Below, one piece after another: positions 10,401 to 20,912 of a stretch of 64,000 nt of DNA. This DNA is from Pleurodeles waltl (lineage: Eukaryota > Chordata > Amphibia > Caudata > Salamandridae): positions 1,197,872,691 to 1,197,936,690 of the forward strand of contig NC_090445.1 in NCBI RefSeq assembly GCF_031143425.1. The letters run 5' to 3'. The first letter of the stretch is position 1; every line of letters starts with the position of its first letter. The notes under the pieces are model-generated. The model searched no databases. It was not told where the DNA came from and saw only the letters and a list, made by a program, of their open reading frames with translations. The position numbers and the translations under genes were made by a program.

Positions 10401-12267
10401 GCCATGTCTGCGGTGGTGCCACTGTCTAAGGATGTCGCGGGGCCGCTGGCGGTGCTTGCGGCGGTGTCAGTCATGGTGGTGCTTGCGGCGGGGTCTGTGG
10501 CGGCGGTGCTGGCTGCGGGGTCTGTGGCGGCGTTGCTGGCTGCAGGGACTGTGGCTGCGGTGTCTGTGGCGGCAGTGCTGGCTGCGGGGTCTGTGGTGGC
10601 GGGGTCTGCGGTGGCGGTTCTGGCGGCAGGGTCTGTGGTGGCGGAGCATGTTTCAGCACCAGCTGAGTGAGAGAGCAGGATGTCTCCTGCAGCCTCGGAC
10701 GGCTGCCCGCCGGGCAAGAGGCTGGGGACTGTTGCAGCGGCTGTAGACGTGCCACAGGAGGTGCAGGTAGCGGTGTTGGTGGCGGTGCAGGTGGCGATGT
10801 TCTCTGCCGTGCAGGTTGGCGTGGACAGAAGGTGTGACTCTGGTCCCTCAGTCTGTGCCACCATGCCCTCTCCTGACCTGCCCTTCTGTTTTTGGCCCTT
10901 CCCGACCTTTGATGGTGGCACAGTTGTCTTGCCACTATCCCCTTTCGTTTTCGCTGACCCCTTGGTGGCAGGTGTTTTCGGCTTCTCCCTCTGGGATGTG
11001 GGCACCTTTTTACCCTTGGCAGGTGGCGGAATGTCCTTGCCCTCGCTCCGTGGCACATTGGCAGCCCTGATGGTTGGCGCACTCCATGCTCCACAATTGC
11101 TGGCACCACTGTGCCTGGGGATGTGGTGGCAGAGGTGCTGGGCTGGGACCTGGAAAGCCTGGCCCTAGGGGAAGGACGGGGGGGAGGTGTAGGGAAGAGG
11201 TCAATGTTAGCCAGGAAAAGTTTTTTAGACACACTGGGACGGGTAGATGGAGGGGGTTTGGGAGTGGAGGAAGAGGTAGTGGTTGTAGGAGGTGTACGTC
11301 TGCTGAATTTGGGTGAAAGTGCATGGGCTGGAGGCTGTTGTGAGGTGGATGGCTGTTGGGTGGGTGTGTGCCTGCGTTTGTGTACTTTGGGAGGAGGGCT
11401 CACTGACATACTGGGAGAGTACACTGGGGATGTGTGAATGGTAGTGGGGGTGGTGAGTGTACGTGAGGGGTGTGTGGTGATGGGCGTGCTGGTGATGGAG
11501 GTAGTGGCTGAGGATGTAGGGCATGCAGGTGTGAGTGGAGACGAGACTGGGAGGGAGGAGGGAGACGTGGAGGAGGGGGACACAGTGGGGGGAGTGGATG
11601 TTGGTATGTGTGCATGGGAATGATGCTTGTGTGAGTGCCTGTGGGATGTGTGGTGCTTATGTTTGCCATGTTCACTCTTGTGTGTGGATGTGTGTGCATG
11701 CTGGTCTGATGGTGTGCTTGGGATAGGCTGAGGTACTGGGGATTGGGGGTGGGTGGAGGGGGAGGCTGGACACAGGGACAATGGCTGCCATCAGTGCTGA
11801 GGCCAGAGCCTGAAATGCTCTCTGTTGGGCTGCCTGGCCAGAATGAATACCCTCCAGGTATGCATTTGTTTGTTGCAAATGCCTCGGAACACCCTGGATG
11901 GCATTCAGAATGGTAGACTGCCCAACAGTGAGGGGTCTCAGGAGGTCAATAGCCTCCTCACTGAGGGCTGCAGGGCTGACTGGGGCAGGGCCTGAGGTGC
12001 CTGGGCGAAGGAGATGCCAACCCTCCTGGGTGATTGGGCACGGGACACGCGCTGAGGGGCTGCTGGGAGGGAGGTGCTGGTAGGGGGGGGTGGCGGCTGT
12101 ACCTGTTGATGCGGTGGGCACAGAGGGGCCCGTCACCGCAAGGGAGCTCCCATCACGAGGAGGAGTCACTTGTCTCTGCTCCTGTCCTCACCGTGGAGCT
12201 CCCCTTGCCCTCCGTCCCACTGGTGGCTTCAGACTCCGTTGTTTTGCCCCCAGGGCCAAGTGGGATG
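10390..12267 (-). pseudogene. second SANT/Myb-like gene of copy B, exon 3 (3' part)
   Basis: Homologous to copy A exon 3 and to 22,504-20,913 of copy C. It carries the conserved helical block with QSTILNAIQGVPRHL at about 11,880-11,930, the His/Ser/Thr-rich segment near 11,600-11,750, the VSKKLFL motif near 11,210-11,240, and an Ala/Thr/Pro repeat tail near 10,470-10,650. The frame changes several times, so it is not translatable as one product. Its upstream part continues at 42,302-42,253 beyond the Gypsy insertion. GGATG at 12,263-12,267 is the Gypsy target duplication. Confidence 0.75.
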
Positions 12268-15144
12268 TGTAGGGAATTACCATCTTGCCTGGCATGTTAC
12301 CCCCATTTTCACTGTATGTATGTTTGTTTTAGTCCATGTGTCACTGGGATCCTGCTAGGCATCTATGTATATCTATCTATAGGCAGGAATCTGTTCCCTG
12401 TGTGGTGCCTAACTGTATCACTGAGGCTCTGCTAACCAGAACCTCAGTGTTTATGCTCTCTCTGCTTTCTAAAATTGTCACTGCAGGCTAGTGACAAATT
12501 TTACCAATTCTCATTGGCACACTGGAACACCCATATAATTCCCTTGTATATCGTACCTAGGTACCCAGGGTATTTCGGTTCCAGGAGATCCATATGGCTG
12601 CAACATTTCTTTTGCCACCCATAGGGAGCTCAGACAATTCTTACACAGGACTGCCACTGTAGCCTGAGTGAAAACGTCCACGTTATTTCACAGCCATTTT
12701 TCACTGCAAATAAGTAAATTATAAGTCACCCATATGTCTAACCCTCACCTGGTGAAGGTTAGATGGCAAGTTACTTAGTGTGTGAGCACCCTGGCACTAG
12801 CCAAGGTGCCCCCACATCGTTCAGGGCACATTACCCAAACTTTGTGAGTGCGGGGACACCATTACACGAGTGCACTACACATAGGTTACTACCTATGTGT
12901 AGCGTCACAATGGTAACTGCGAACATGGCCATGTAACATGTCTAAAATCATGGAATTGTTACCCCAATACCATTCTGGTATTGGGGGGACAATTCCATGA
13001 TCCCCTCAGACAGGCTTCTGCCCCCTCTTGGGTCTGGGCAGCCCAGGAAGGCAGAACAAAGGATTTCCTCTGAGAGAGGGGGTTACACCCTCTACCTTTG
13101 GAAATAGGTATGAATGGCTGGGGAGGAGTAGCTTGCCCCCGCCTCTGGAAATGCTTTGATGGGCACAGATGGTGCCCATCTCTGCATAAGCCAGTCTACA
13201 CCGGTTAAGGGATCCCCAAGCCCTGCTCTGATGCAAAACTGGACAAAGGAAAGGAGAGTGACCACTCCCCTGACCAGTACCTCCCAGGGTAGGTGCCCAG
13301 AGCTCCTCCAGTGTGTCCCAGACCTCTGCCATCTTGGATTCAGAGGTGTTGGGGCACAATGGACTGCTCTGAGTGGCCAGTGCCAGCAGGTGACGTCAGC
13401 GACCCCTCCTGATAGGTGCTTACCTCTCTTGGTAGCCAAACCTCCTTTCTTGGTAGCCAAACCTCCTTTTCTGGCGATTTAGGGTCTCTCTTCTGGGCTA
13501 TTCCTCAGATAACGAATGCAAGAGCTCACCAGACTTCCTCTGCACTTCCCTCTTCGACTTCTGCCAAGGATCGACCGCTGACTGCTCCAGGACGCCTGCA
13601 AAACCGCAACAAAGTAGCAAGAAGACTACCAGCAATATTGTAGCGCCTCATCCTGCCGGCTTTCTCAACTGTTTCCTGGTAGTGCATGCTCTGAGGGCTG
13701 CCTGCCTTCACCCTTCACTGGAAGCCAAGAAGAAATCTCCTGTGGGTCGACAGAATCTTCCCTCTACCAATGCAGGCACCAAACTTCTGCAACACCGGTC
13801 CTCTCGGTCACCTCTCATCCTGACGAGCGTGGTCTCTGGAACACAGGAACTGGGTCCAAGTGTCTCTCACAGTCCAGTGACCCTTCTGTCCAAATTTGGT
13901 GGAGGTAAGTCCTTGCCTCCCCACGCCAGACAGCAAACCTGTGTACTGCGAGATTTGCAGCTGCTCTGGCTTCTGAGCACTTCTCCAAGGATTCCTTTGT
14001 GCACAGCCTAGCCTGGGTCCCCAGCACTCCGTCCTGCAGTTCTCAACCCACTGAGTTGGACTCCAATGTCGTAGAACCCCCCTTTGTGACTCTGAGTTCA
14101 CAGATCTTCTAAGTGTCTGTTCCAGTAATTCTGCGGGTGCTGCCTGCTTCTGTGGGGGCTCTCTTGCTGAGCACCTCCTCTGTCTCCACCTCCAAGGGGT
14201 GACATCCTGGTCCTTCCTGGTCATCAGCAGTACCCAAAAACCTCCAACGTGACCCTTGCAGCTAGCAAGGCTTGTTTGTGGTAATTCTGCCTGGAAACAC
14301 TTTTGTAACATCCAGCACGCCGTGGGACATCTTCCATCCAAAGGAGAAGTTCCTAGCCCTTTTCGTTGTTGCAGAATCTTTGGCTTCTTCTACCCAGAGG
14401 CAGCCCTTTTGCACCTTCATCCTGGGTTTAGTGGGCACCTGCCCCCCCCTGGACACTTTCGTGACTCTTGGACTTGGTCCCCTTCCTTTTCAGGTCCTCA
14501 GGTCCAGGAACCCATCTTCAGTGTTTTGCTGGTGCTTGTAGTTCTTGTAGAATCCCCTATCATGACTATTCTGTCTTTCTGGGGTAGTAGGGCAACTTTA
14601 CTCCTACTTTTCAGGGTCTTGGGGTGGGGTATTTTGGACACCCTTACTGTTTTCTCACAGTCCCAGTGACCCTCTAGAATCTCCCATAGGTCTGGGGTCC
14701 ATTCATGATTCACATTCCACTTTTGGAGTATATGGTTTGTGTTGCCCCTAGACCTATGTCTACCTATTACATCCTATTGTGATTCTGCATTGTTTGCACT
14801 ACTTTTCTCACTGTTACTTACTTGTTTGGGGTTTGTGTACATATAACTTGTGTATATTACTTACCTCCTAAGTGAGGGTATTCTCTGAGATACTTTTGGC
14901 ATATTGTCACTAAAATAAAGTACCTTTATGTTTAGTAACTCTGAGTTTTGTGTTTTCTTATGATATTGTGCTATATGATATAAGTGGTATAGTAGGAGCT
15001 TTGCATGTCCCTTAGTTCAGTCTAAGCCGCTTTGCCATAGCTACCTCTAACAGCCTAAGCTTCTAGAAACACCTTTATTCTACTAATAAGGGATAACTGG
15101 ACCTGGCACAAGGTGCCCACTGTAAGCCAGGCCAGCCTCATACA
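12268..15144 (+). repeat. Gypsy 5' LTR
   Basis: Begins TGTAGGGAATTACC, ends CCTCATACA. AATAAA lies at 14,914-14,919, about 230 bp before the LTR end. It is homologous to 39,265-42,252 over its whole length but lacks about 80 bp present there (about 40,008-40,085). Immediately downstream TTGGTGGTGCGGCGGTGGGA (15,145-15,164) is in primer-binding-site position. Frames inside are non-coding. Confidence 0.9.
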
Positions 15145-15410
15145 TTGGTGGTGCGGCGGTGGGATAAGTACTTACAACTGCTTTACCACTTTGTCATTTG
15201 GTGCTTTTCATAAGAAAATCTTATACCAAATAGTTCAGTATATGTACACAAACAAAACAGTTTACTTTTCTACTCTAAAACTTTTAACAAAGTTTCTGAA
15301 AAGTTTTGAAAACTTCTAAAAGTTTTCCCAAAGTTTGAAAAAGTGTTTTTCTCTGTGCTTTCTAAAGTTCTAAAACTTGTTCTCTCACTATCCTTAAACC
15401 TTTTTCTATC

Positions 15411-16914
15411 ATGTCTACAGTAGAGGCTACTTCCAAGGTTGTTCAGGCAACTTATGAAAGTTTAAACTACAAGAGTTTGAGGGGTCTCTGCCTGGATAGA
15501 GGTTTGAGTATAGGTAAGAATTAAACAAAAGAGTTTCTCTTTAATCTGCTCTTACAGGATGACCAGAACCAGTCTGGCCCATCTCAGGAGAGGGTAGAAA
15601 AAGGGGAGGCTTCCCAGTCAGACTCAAAGGAGTTCCCTGAAGATGCTGAGGAGGGTTCTTATAAAGTCCTGCCCCCTAGCAGGCCACCTAGTGACACTGG
15701 TAGTGTTAGAGGGTCACACATCAGTAGGACATCTTTCACTCCTAGAGGCCAGGTTACTATGGTCCAGCCAGTTAGGGACAGGTCTCTCTCTAAAAATTCC
15801 CACATTTCCCCCGTGTCCAAACATTCCCAAGCCTCCCACCCTGAGGATAACTTAATGGAAAGGGAACTGAGAAAGCGGAGGGTGAAAGAGACCAGACTGA
15901 AGCTTAAACAGCAGCAGTTGGCCGTAGACAGGGAATCCCTAGACCCAGAGAGGGAAAGACAGAGATTGGGGTTAGTTCCCCATGGTGGCAGCAGCAGTAT
16001 TTCTGATAGCAATCCTGTTAGAGAGGAAGATTCCAGGAATGAGCATAAGATAGTCCTCCCTTACAAGGAGGAGGATGACATTAATAAGTGGTTTGCTGTA
16101 CTTGAGAGGGCCTGTATGGTACAGATGGTCCCTCAAAGGCAGTGGGCTGCTATCTTTCACTGGAAAGGGTAGGGACAGGCTCCTTACTGTCAGAGAGAGT
16201 GATGCCAAAAATTACAAAGTTTTGAAAGATGCACTCTTGGATGGATTTGACTTAACAACTGAACAATACAGGATTAAGTTCAGAGACACCAGAAAAGAGT
16301 CCTCTCAAGACTGGACAGATTTTGTGGACTGTTCAGTGAAGGCATTGGAAGGTTGGTTGCATGGCAGTAGAGTTTCTGACTAGGAAAGCCTGTATAATCT
16401 TATTCTGAGAGTGCATATTCTTAACAATTGTGTGTCTGACTTGTTGCACCAATACCTAGTGGACTCTGATCTGACCTCTCCCCAAGAATTGGGAAAGAAG
16501 GCAGACAAATGGGTCAGAACAAGGGTGAACAGAAAGGTTCATACAGGGGGTGACAAGGATGGCAAGAAGAAGGATGGTAAGTCTTCTAAGAAGAGTGGGG
16601 ACAAAAGTAAACATTATGAGTCTTCTTCAGGCCCACAAAAATCCTCTGGGGGTGGTGGGTCCAAATCCTCTTCAAACAATCAGAGAAAGCCTTGGTGTTA
16701 TTTGTGTAAAGTCAAAGGCCTTTGGGCCAGTGATTCCACTTGTCCAAAGAAAAACACCAAACCTCCCACCACCACAACCCCAACTGCAACCTCCAGTGCC
16801 CCTAGTAATAGCAGATGTGGTGGGAAATCTACTACAAATAGCCAATCCAAGGGTGTCGCTGGGCTCACTATTGGCAATGTAGTTGGGGTTGGTCTTGTTA
16901 GGGACACCACATAG
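15411..16914 (+). pseudogene. gag: Gypsy gag, SCAN-like capsid and nucleocapsid, decayed
   Basis: The ATG at 15,411 starts a frame with a stop at codon 38 (15,522-15,524). The same frame continues to a stop at 16,170-16,172. After a frame change near 16,165 it runs on through a TAG at 16,381-16,383 to the TAG at 16,912-16,914. The middle part (KVLKDALLDGFDLTTEQYRI, then FRDTRKESSQDWTDFVD) has the pattern of the capsid from which vertebrate SCAN domains arose. The end is Lys/Ser-rich with a knuckle CYLCKVKGLW...C in which the expected His is Leu. Protease follows in the same frame after the last TAG, so read-through could have produced Gag-Pol in the intact ancestor. Confidence 0.8.
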
Positions 16915-17175
16915 GCTGTTTTAGTCTCTGATGGTGGCATTGACTTTGCCCCCTTGGTTGCTTGTCCCCTTAATATGGGTAAGTACAAGCAACTACCCCT
17001 AATCAATGGTGTTGAGGTTGAGGCCTTCAGGGACACAGGAGCCAGTATAACTATGGTGATAGAAAAACTGGTCCACCCTGATCAACACCTACTTGGTCAG
17101 CAGTACCAAGTGGCTGATGCTCATAACAACACTCTTAGCCACCCCATGGCTGTTGTGAATCTCAACTGGGGGGGG
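16915..17175 (+). pseudogene. pro: Gypsy protease, first half (interrupted by provirus)
   Basis: Aspartic protease of the retropepsin type. The catalytic triplet is in AFRDTGASIT at about 17,024-17,053. The frame stays open to the run of G at 17,169-17,175, where the provirus begins. The second half resumes at 37,763. Confidence 0.82.
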
Positions 17176-18208
17176 TGTAGTGAATCCTAGTTTTTTTTAA
17201 TGGGATAACAGGAGTTAGCTTAGCCGTAGGCTTGTAAACTTGTGCCCCCGTCACCTAGTGACTTTTAACCTACTTAGCTTGCTCTGTCTTAGCTCATTTA
17301 ATTATTTATTTCCTCTAAGATGGCTGCCTTGTTTATAGTTAGGCCACTTGTTATGAGTTTTATCATCAGTGTCACTGCGCCAAGGCGTCAAGATCAAGCA
17401 CAAAAGACAAACAAACAGTATGTGTTCACACTTAGGGATTTTCCCTCTCTATACTTTCGAGGGATTGTTGATATTAATTGCCGTCCCAAGCATGCCTGTT
17501 ATCTATTGTTTTGAAATACACCTACGTCAGGGGACCTTGTAGATCTGTATAAATACATCATACTTCAGACTGATAACCAGAGGGATTCCGACCAGCGGGC
17601 ATCGCCACCATCGCTGATACCGAAGCTGCAGTTGTCTTGACGCTGACCCAGTCTTCGTGTCCCTACGGAGTCTGAGATAGAGACCTCATTCCAAGGTAAC
17701 AAGGGTTGGGGGCTCCTCTCATGGACATGGCTTTGGCAGATTAGGTTTAGCAAACCCAGCTCTTCTTTAGGTAGGAGGTTAGGCCTATTCTCATTAGGGT
17801 ATTAGGGCATATTCCATCTCATACATATATATATATTTCTTTCATATATTGCGAAAATGGTGGGGGTCTTTATAACCATGACTCTTCTTCACAATACTGT
17901 TGCTTGGTATATTCATTATCCTAATCATTGCAGTTCATGCAACTTATCGCAAATGGCAGTTATGTTAAATAAAATCTATTATAACTTCACTGCATCTGTG
18001 TTATTGCCTTTGTTTGTATGAGACATAATACATCTGTGAGAAAAGGGTAATTTCCGTTTAACCACGACAACCCTGAGATATCTTACTTTGAGTCCATGCG
18101 TAAGCGACTGCTACAAATCACCTTTTACTATTGTGTTTCGGGTGAGGTACTGCTAGTGAGCCGGTAAGGTTTGGACAACAGTTACAACTAGTTGTAGGAA
18201 GAGACTTA

Positions 18209-18536
18209 GGGGGTGATTCTAACCCTGGCGGTCGGTGATAAAGCGGCGGCCAACCCGCCAACAGGCCGGCGGTCGAAAAAATTGAATTCTGACCCTGGCG
18301 GGAACCGCCAACACAGCCCGCCACATTAACACTCCGACCGCCGCGGCGGTGCAGACAAACAGCGTGGCGGTCACCGCCAACAGGCAGGCGGCAGACAATG
18401 TACCGCCCACAGTATCACAACTCACCAATCCGCCAACTTTTCCGGGGCGGGAGCCCCGCCGATAAAAACACGGCGGAAACAGACTACGAACGGGAAAACG
18501 CGCACCAAAACACACTCCACGAGGAAGGAGGACAGC
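18209..18536. promoter_or_regulatory. copy C left terminus and subterminal region
   Basis: GC-rich, with many CCGCCAAC/GGCGGT motifs (near 18,240, 18,258, 18,305, 18,360, 18,375) and a GACCGCCGCGGCGGT palindrome near 18,336-18,350. It lies directly upstream of the proposed first transposase exon, so it may serve as both transposition end and promoter. This terminus is missing from copies A and B. Confidence 0.5.
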
Positions 18537-18619
18537 ATGGAACCCGAATTAAACATCCTACCTGCTCTGGTCTACCTTCTCATCTACCACGAGTACGAAC
18601 GCCGGCGCAGACGACAACG
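18537..18619 (+). CDS. proposed first exon of copy C transposase
   Basis: The ATG at 18,537 opens 27 codons ending in a basic run (YERRRRRQ) plus two bases, followed by GTGAGT. The main transposase exon has an acceptor TTCCTAG at 23,941-23,946, and its first base completes the split codon. An Arg-rich N-terminus at this point is common in HARBI1-like transposases. The intron would be about 5.3 kb and contain the whole antisense second Myb-like gene. A short shift between 23,947 and 23,992 would put this exon out of register with the long frame, so this copy may be slightly damaged. The link is inferred from strand, splice phase and composition. Confidence 0.55.
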
Positions 18620-19099
18620 GTGAGTACTGCACCTACGACACACGGGAGGGGGGAGGAGTGAAGCTTACGGCACACACATATGCGACCCCCACCCCCCCAA
18701 ACTATGTACACACTAATGCAGAGCAACAATGCACAGTGACACCACCCAAACCCCCCTTAAAAATGCAAAGACAGAATTAAATTGGGAGGAAAATTTTATA
18801 TAAAAAATAGACTCTGATATGGAGCGGTCAACTATGTAAAATATCCATAACAAAATGATACTATATACACTGCCATGGAGAACCGAGGCAATTAGTCCTG
18901 TACATCAAAGTTAAATGGAACAGTCCGTGGGCTACAGTGTAGCGACACAAGGGCAAAGCCCACACAGGAGACCTGAGTCCTTTGGAGAGAACACTGCAGG
19001 GGCATCTGATGAAAAAACTACAGGCACCTCAGGGGGAAGGGAAGAGGGAGGCACCACAGCCACATGAGTCCACGACGCCAGATCCACGAAGGGGCCACC
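18620..19099. other. intron-like, no gene, copy C
   Basis: Non-coding DNA between the proposed first transposase exon and the 64-bp array. It includes an AT-rich stretch (about 18,780-18,870) and nothing else recognisable. Confidence 0.5.
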
Positions 19100-19530
19100 A
19101 TGCCCATTGATGTATCCTGGGGAGTGCAAAGCCACAGTCTCTCAAGTCTCTACGGTGGGTGGGTTGCCCACTTTACCATCCTGGGGAGTGCAAAGCCACA
19201 GTCTCTCAAGTCTCTACAGTGGGTGGGTTGCCCACTGTACCATCCTGGGGAGTGCAAAGCCACAGTCTCTCAAGTCTCTACAGTGGGTGGGTTGCCCACT
19301 TTACCATCCTGGGGAGTGCAAAGCCACAGTCTCTCAAGTCTCTACAGTGGGTGGGTTGCCCACTGTACCATCCTGGGGAGTGCAAAGCCACAGTCTCTCA
19401 AGTCTCTACAGTGGGTGGGTTGCCCACTTCACCATCCTGGGGAGTGCAAAGCCACAGTCTCTCAAGTCTCTACAGTGGGTGGGTTGCCCACTGTACCATC
19501 CTGGGGAGTGCAAAGCCACAGTCCATCTGG
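19100..19530. repeat. 64-bp tandem array, about seven units (copy C)
   Basis: GGGGAGTGCAAAGCCACAGT recurs every 64 bp from about 19,119 to 19,523. Each unit includes ACAGTGGG...CCCACTGT able to form a hairpin. Units are almost identical, with alternating TTTACC/TGTACC variants suggesting amplification in pairs. It is the same family as 10,140-10,385. Long frames in all three phases are by-products of the 64-bp period. Confidence 0.92.
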
Positions 19531-19599
19531 TGGATGACAGTCTCCACTGCTCAAGGAGGAGGCATGGTGGGCACAGTGAACCATAAACAGTGCTTGACA

Positions 19600-20875
19600 G
19601 GAAGGGCCCAGCGGAGTGGTGCTTGAGACGGCGGTGCCCAGCGGAGCGGTGCTTGAGACGGCGGGGCCCAGCAGAGCGGTGCTTGAGACGGCGGGGCCCA
19701 GCAGAGCGGTGCTTGAGACGGCGGGGCCCAGCAGAGCGGTGCTTGAGATGAAGGGCCCAGCAGAGCGGTGCTTGAGATGAAGGGCCCAGCGGAGCGGTGC
19801 TTGAGATGAAGGGCCCAGCGGAGCGGTGCTTGAGATGAAGGGCCCAGCGGAGCGGTGCTTGAGATGAAGGGCCCAGCGGAGAGGTGCTTGAGATGGCGGG
19901 GCCCAGCGGAGCGGTGCTTGAGACGGCGGGGCCCAGCGGAGCGGTGCTTGAGACGGCGGGGCCCAGCGGAGCGGTGCTTGAGACGGCGGGGCCCAGCGGA
20001 GCGGTGCTTGAGATGAAGGGCCCAGCGGAGCAGTGCTTGAGATGAAGGGCCCAGCGGAGCGGTGCTTGAGATGAAGGGCCCAGCGGAGCGGTCCTCTTCT
20101 GCACGGCGGGCCCTGTTCAGCGGTGCCTATCTTCACGGCGGGGCCCAGCGGAGCGGTCCTCTTCTGCACGGCGGGCCCTGTTCAGCGGTGCTCTTCTGCA
20201 CGGCGGGCCCTGTTCAGCGGTCCTCTTCTGCACGGCGGGCCCTGTTCAGCGGTGCTCTTCTGCACGGCGGGCCCTGTTCAGCGGTGCTCTTCTGCACGGC
20301 AGGCCCTGTTCAGCGGTGCCTATCTTCACGGCGGGGCCCAGCGGAGCGGTCCTCTTCTGCACGGCGGGCCCTGTTCAGCGGTGCCTATCTTCACGGCAGG
20401 GCCCAGCGGAGCGGTCCTTTTCTGCACGGCGGGCCCTGTTCAGCGGTGCTCTTCTGCACGGCGGGCCTTGTTCAGCAGTCCTCTTCTGCACGGCGGGCCT
20501 TGTTCAGCGGTCCTCTTCTGCACGGCGGGCCCTGTTCAGCGGTGCTCTTCTGCACGGCGGGCCCTGTTCAGCGGTGCCTATCTTCACGGCGGGGCCCAGC
20601 GGAGCGGTCCTCTTCTGCACGGCGGGCCCTGTTCAGCGGTGCTCTTCTGCATGGCGGGCCCTGTTCAGCGGTGCTCTTCTGCACGGCGGGCCCTGTTCAG
20701 CGGTGCCTATCTTCACGGCGGGGCCCAGCGGAGCGGTCCTCTTCTGCACGGCGGGCCCTGTTCAGCGGTGCTCTTCTGCACGGCGGGCCCTGTTCAGCGG
20801 TGCTCTTCTGCACGGCGGGCCCTGTTCAGCGGTGCTTTTCTGCACGGCTGGGCCTGTTCAGCGGTGCACATCCAG
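19600..20875. repeat. 30-bp and 32-bp tandem arrays (copy C)
   Basis: About 17 units of 29-30 bp with GGTGCTTGAGACGGCGGGGC or GGTGCTTGAGATGAAGGGCC (19,600-20,090) give way to about 25 units of ~32 bp with CTCTTCTGCACGGCGGGCCC and TTCAGCGGT (20,095-20,870). Both unit types contain AGCGGTGCT, so one may derive from the other. The array follows the stop of the second Myb-like gene (20,913) on its strand. Open frames of up to 450 codons cross it in several phases and are artefacts. Confidence 0.92.
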
Positions 20876-20912
20876 TAGGTCAAGGGAGCCAGACCTGGCC
20901 TGGACTCCCTGC

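Noticed and set aside
12268..15144. Several 60-180 codon frames in the Gypsy LTRs
   Set aside because: The two LTR copies do not preserve the same frames, and LTRs of this kind are non-coding.
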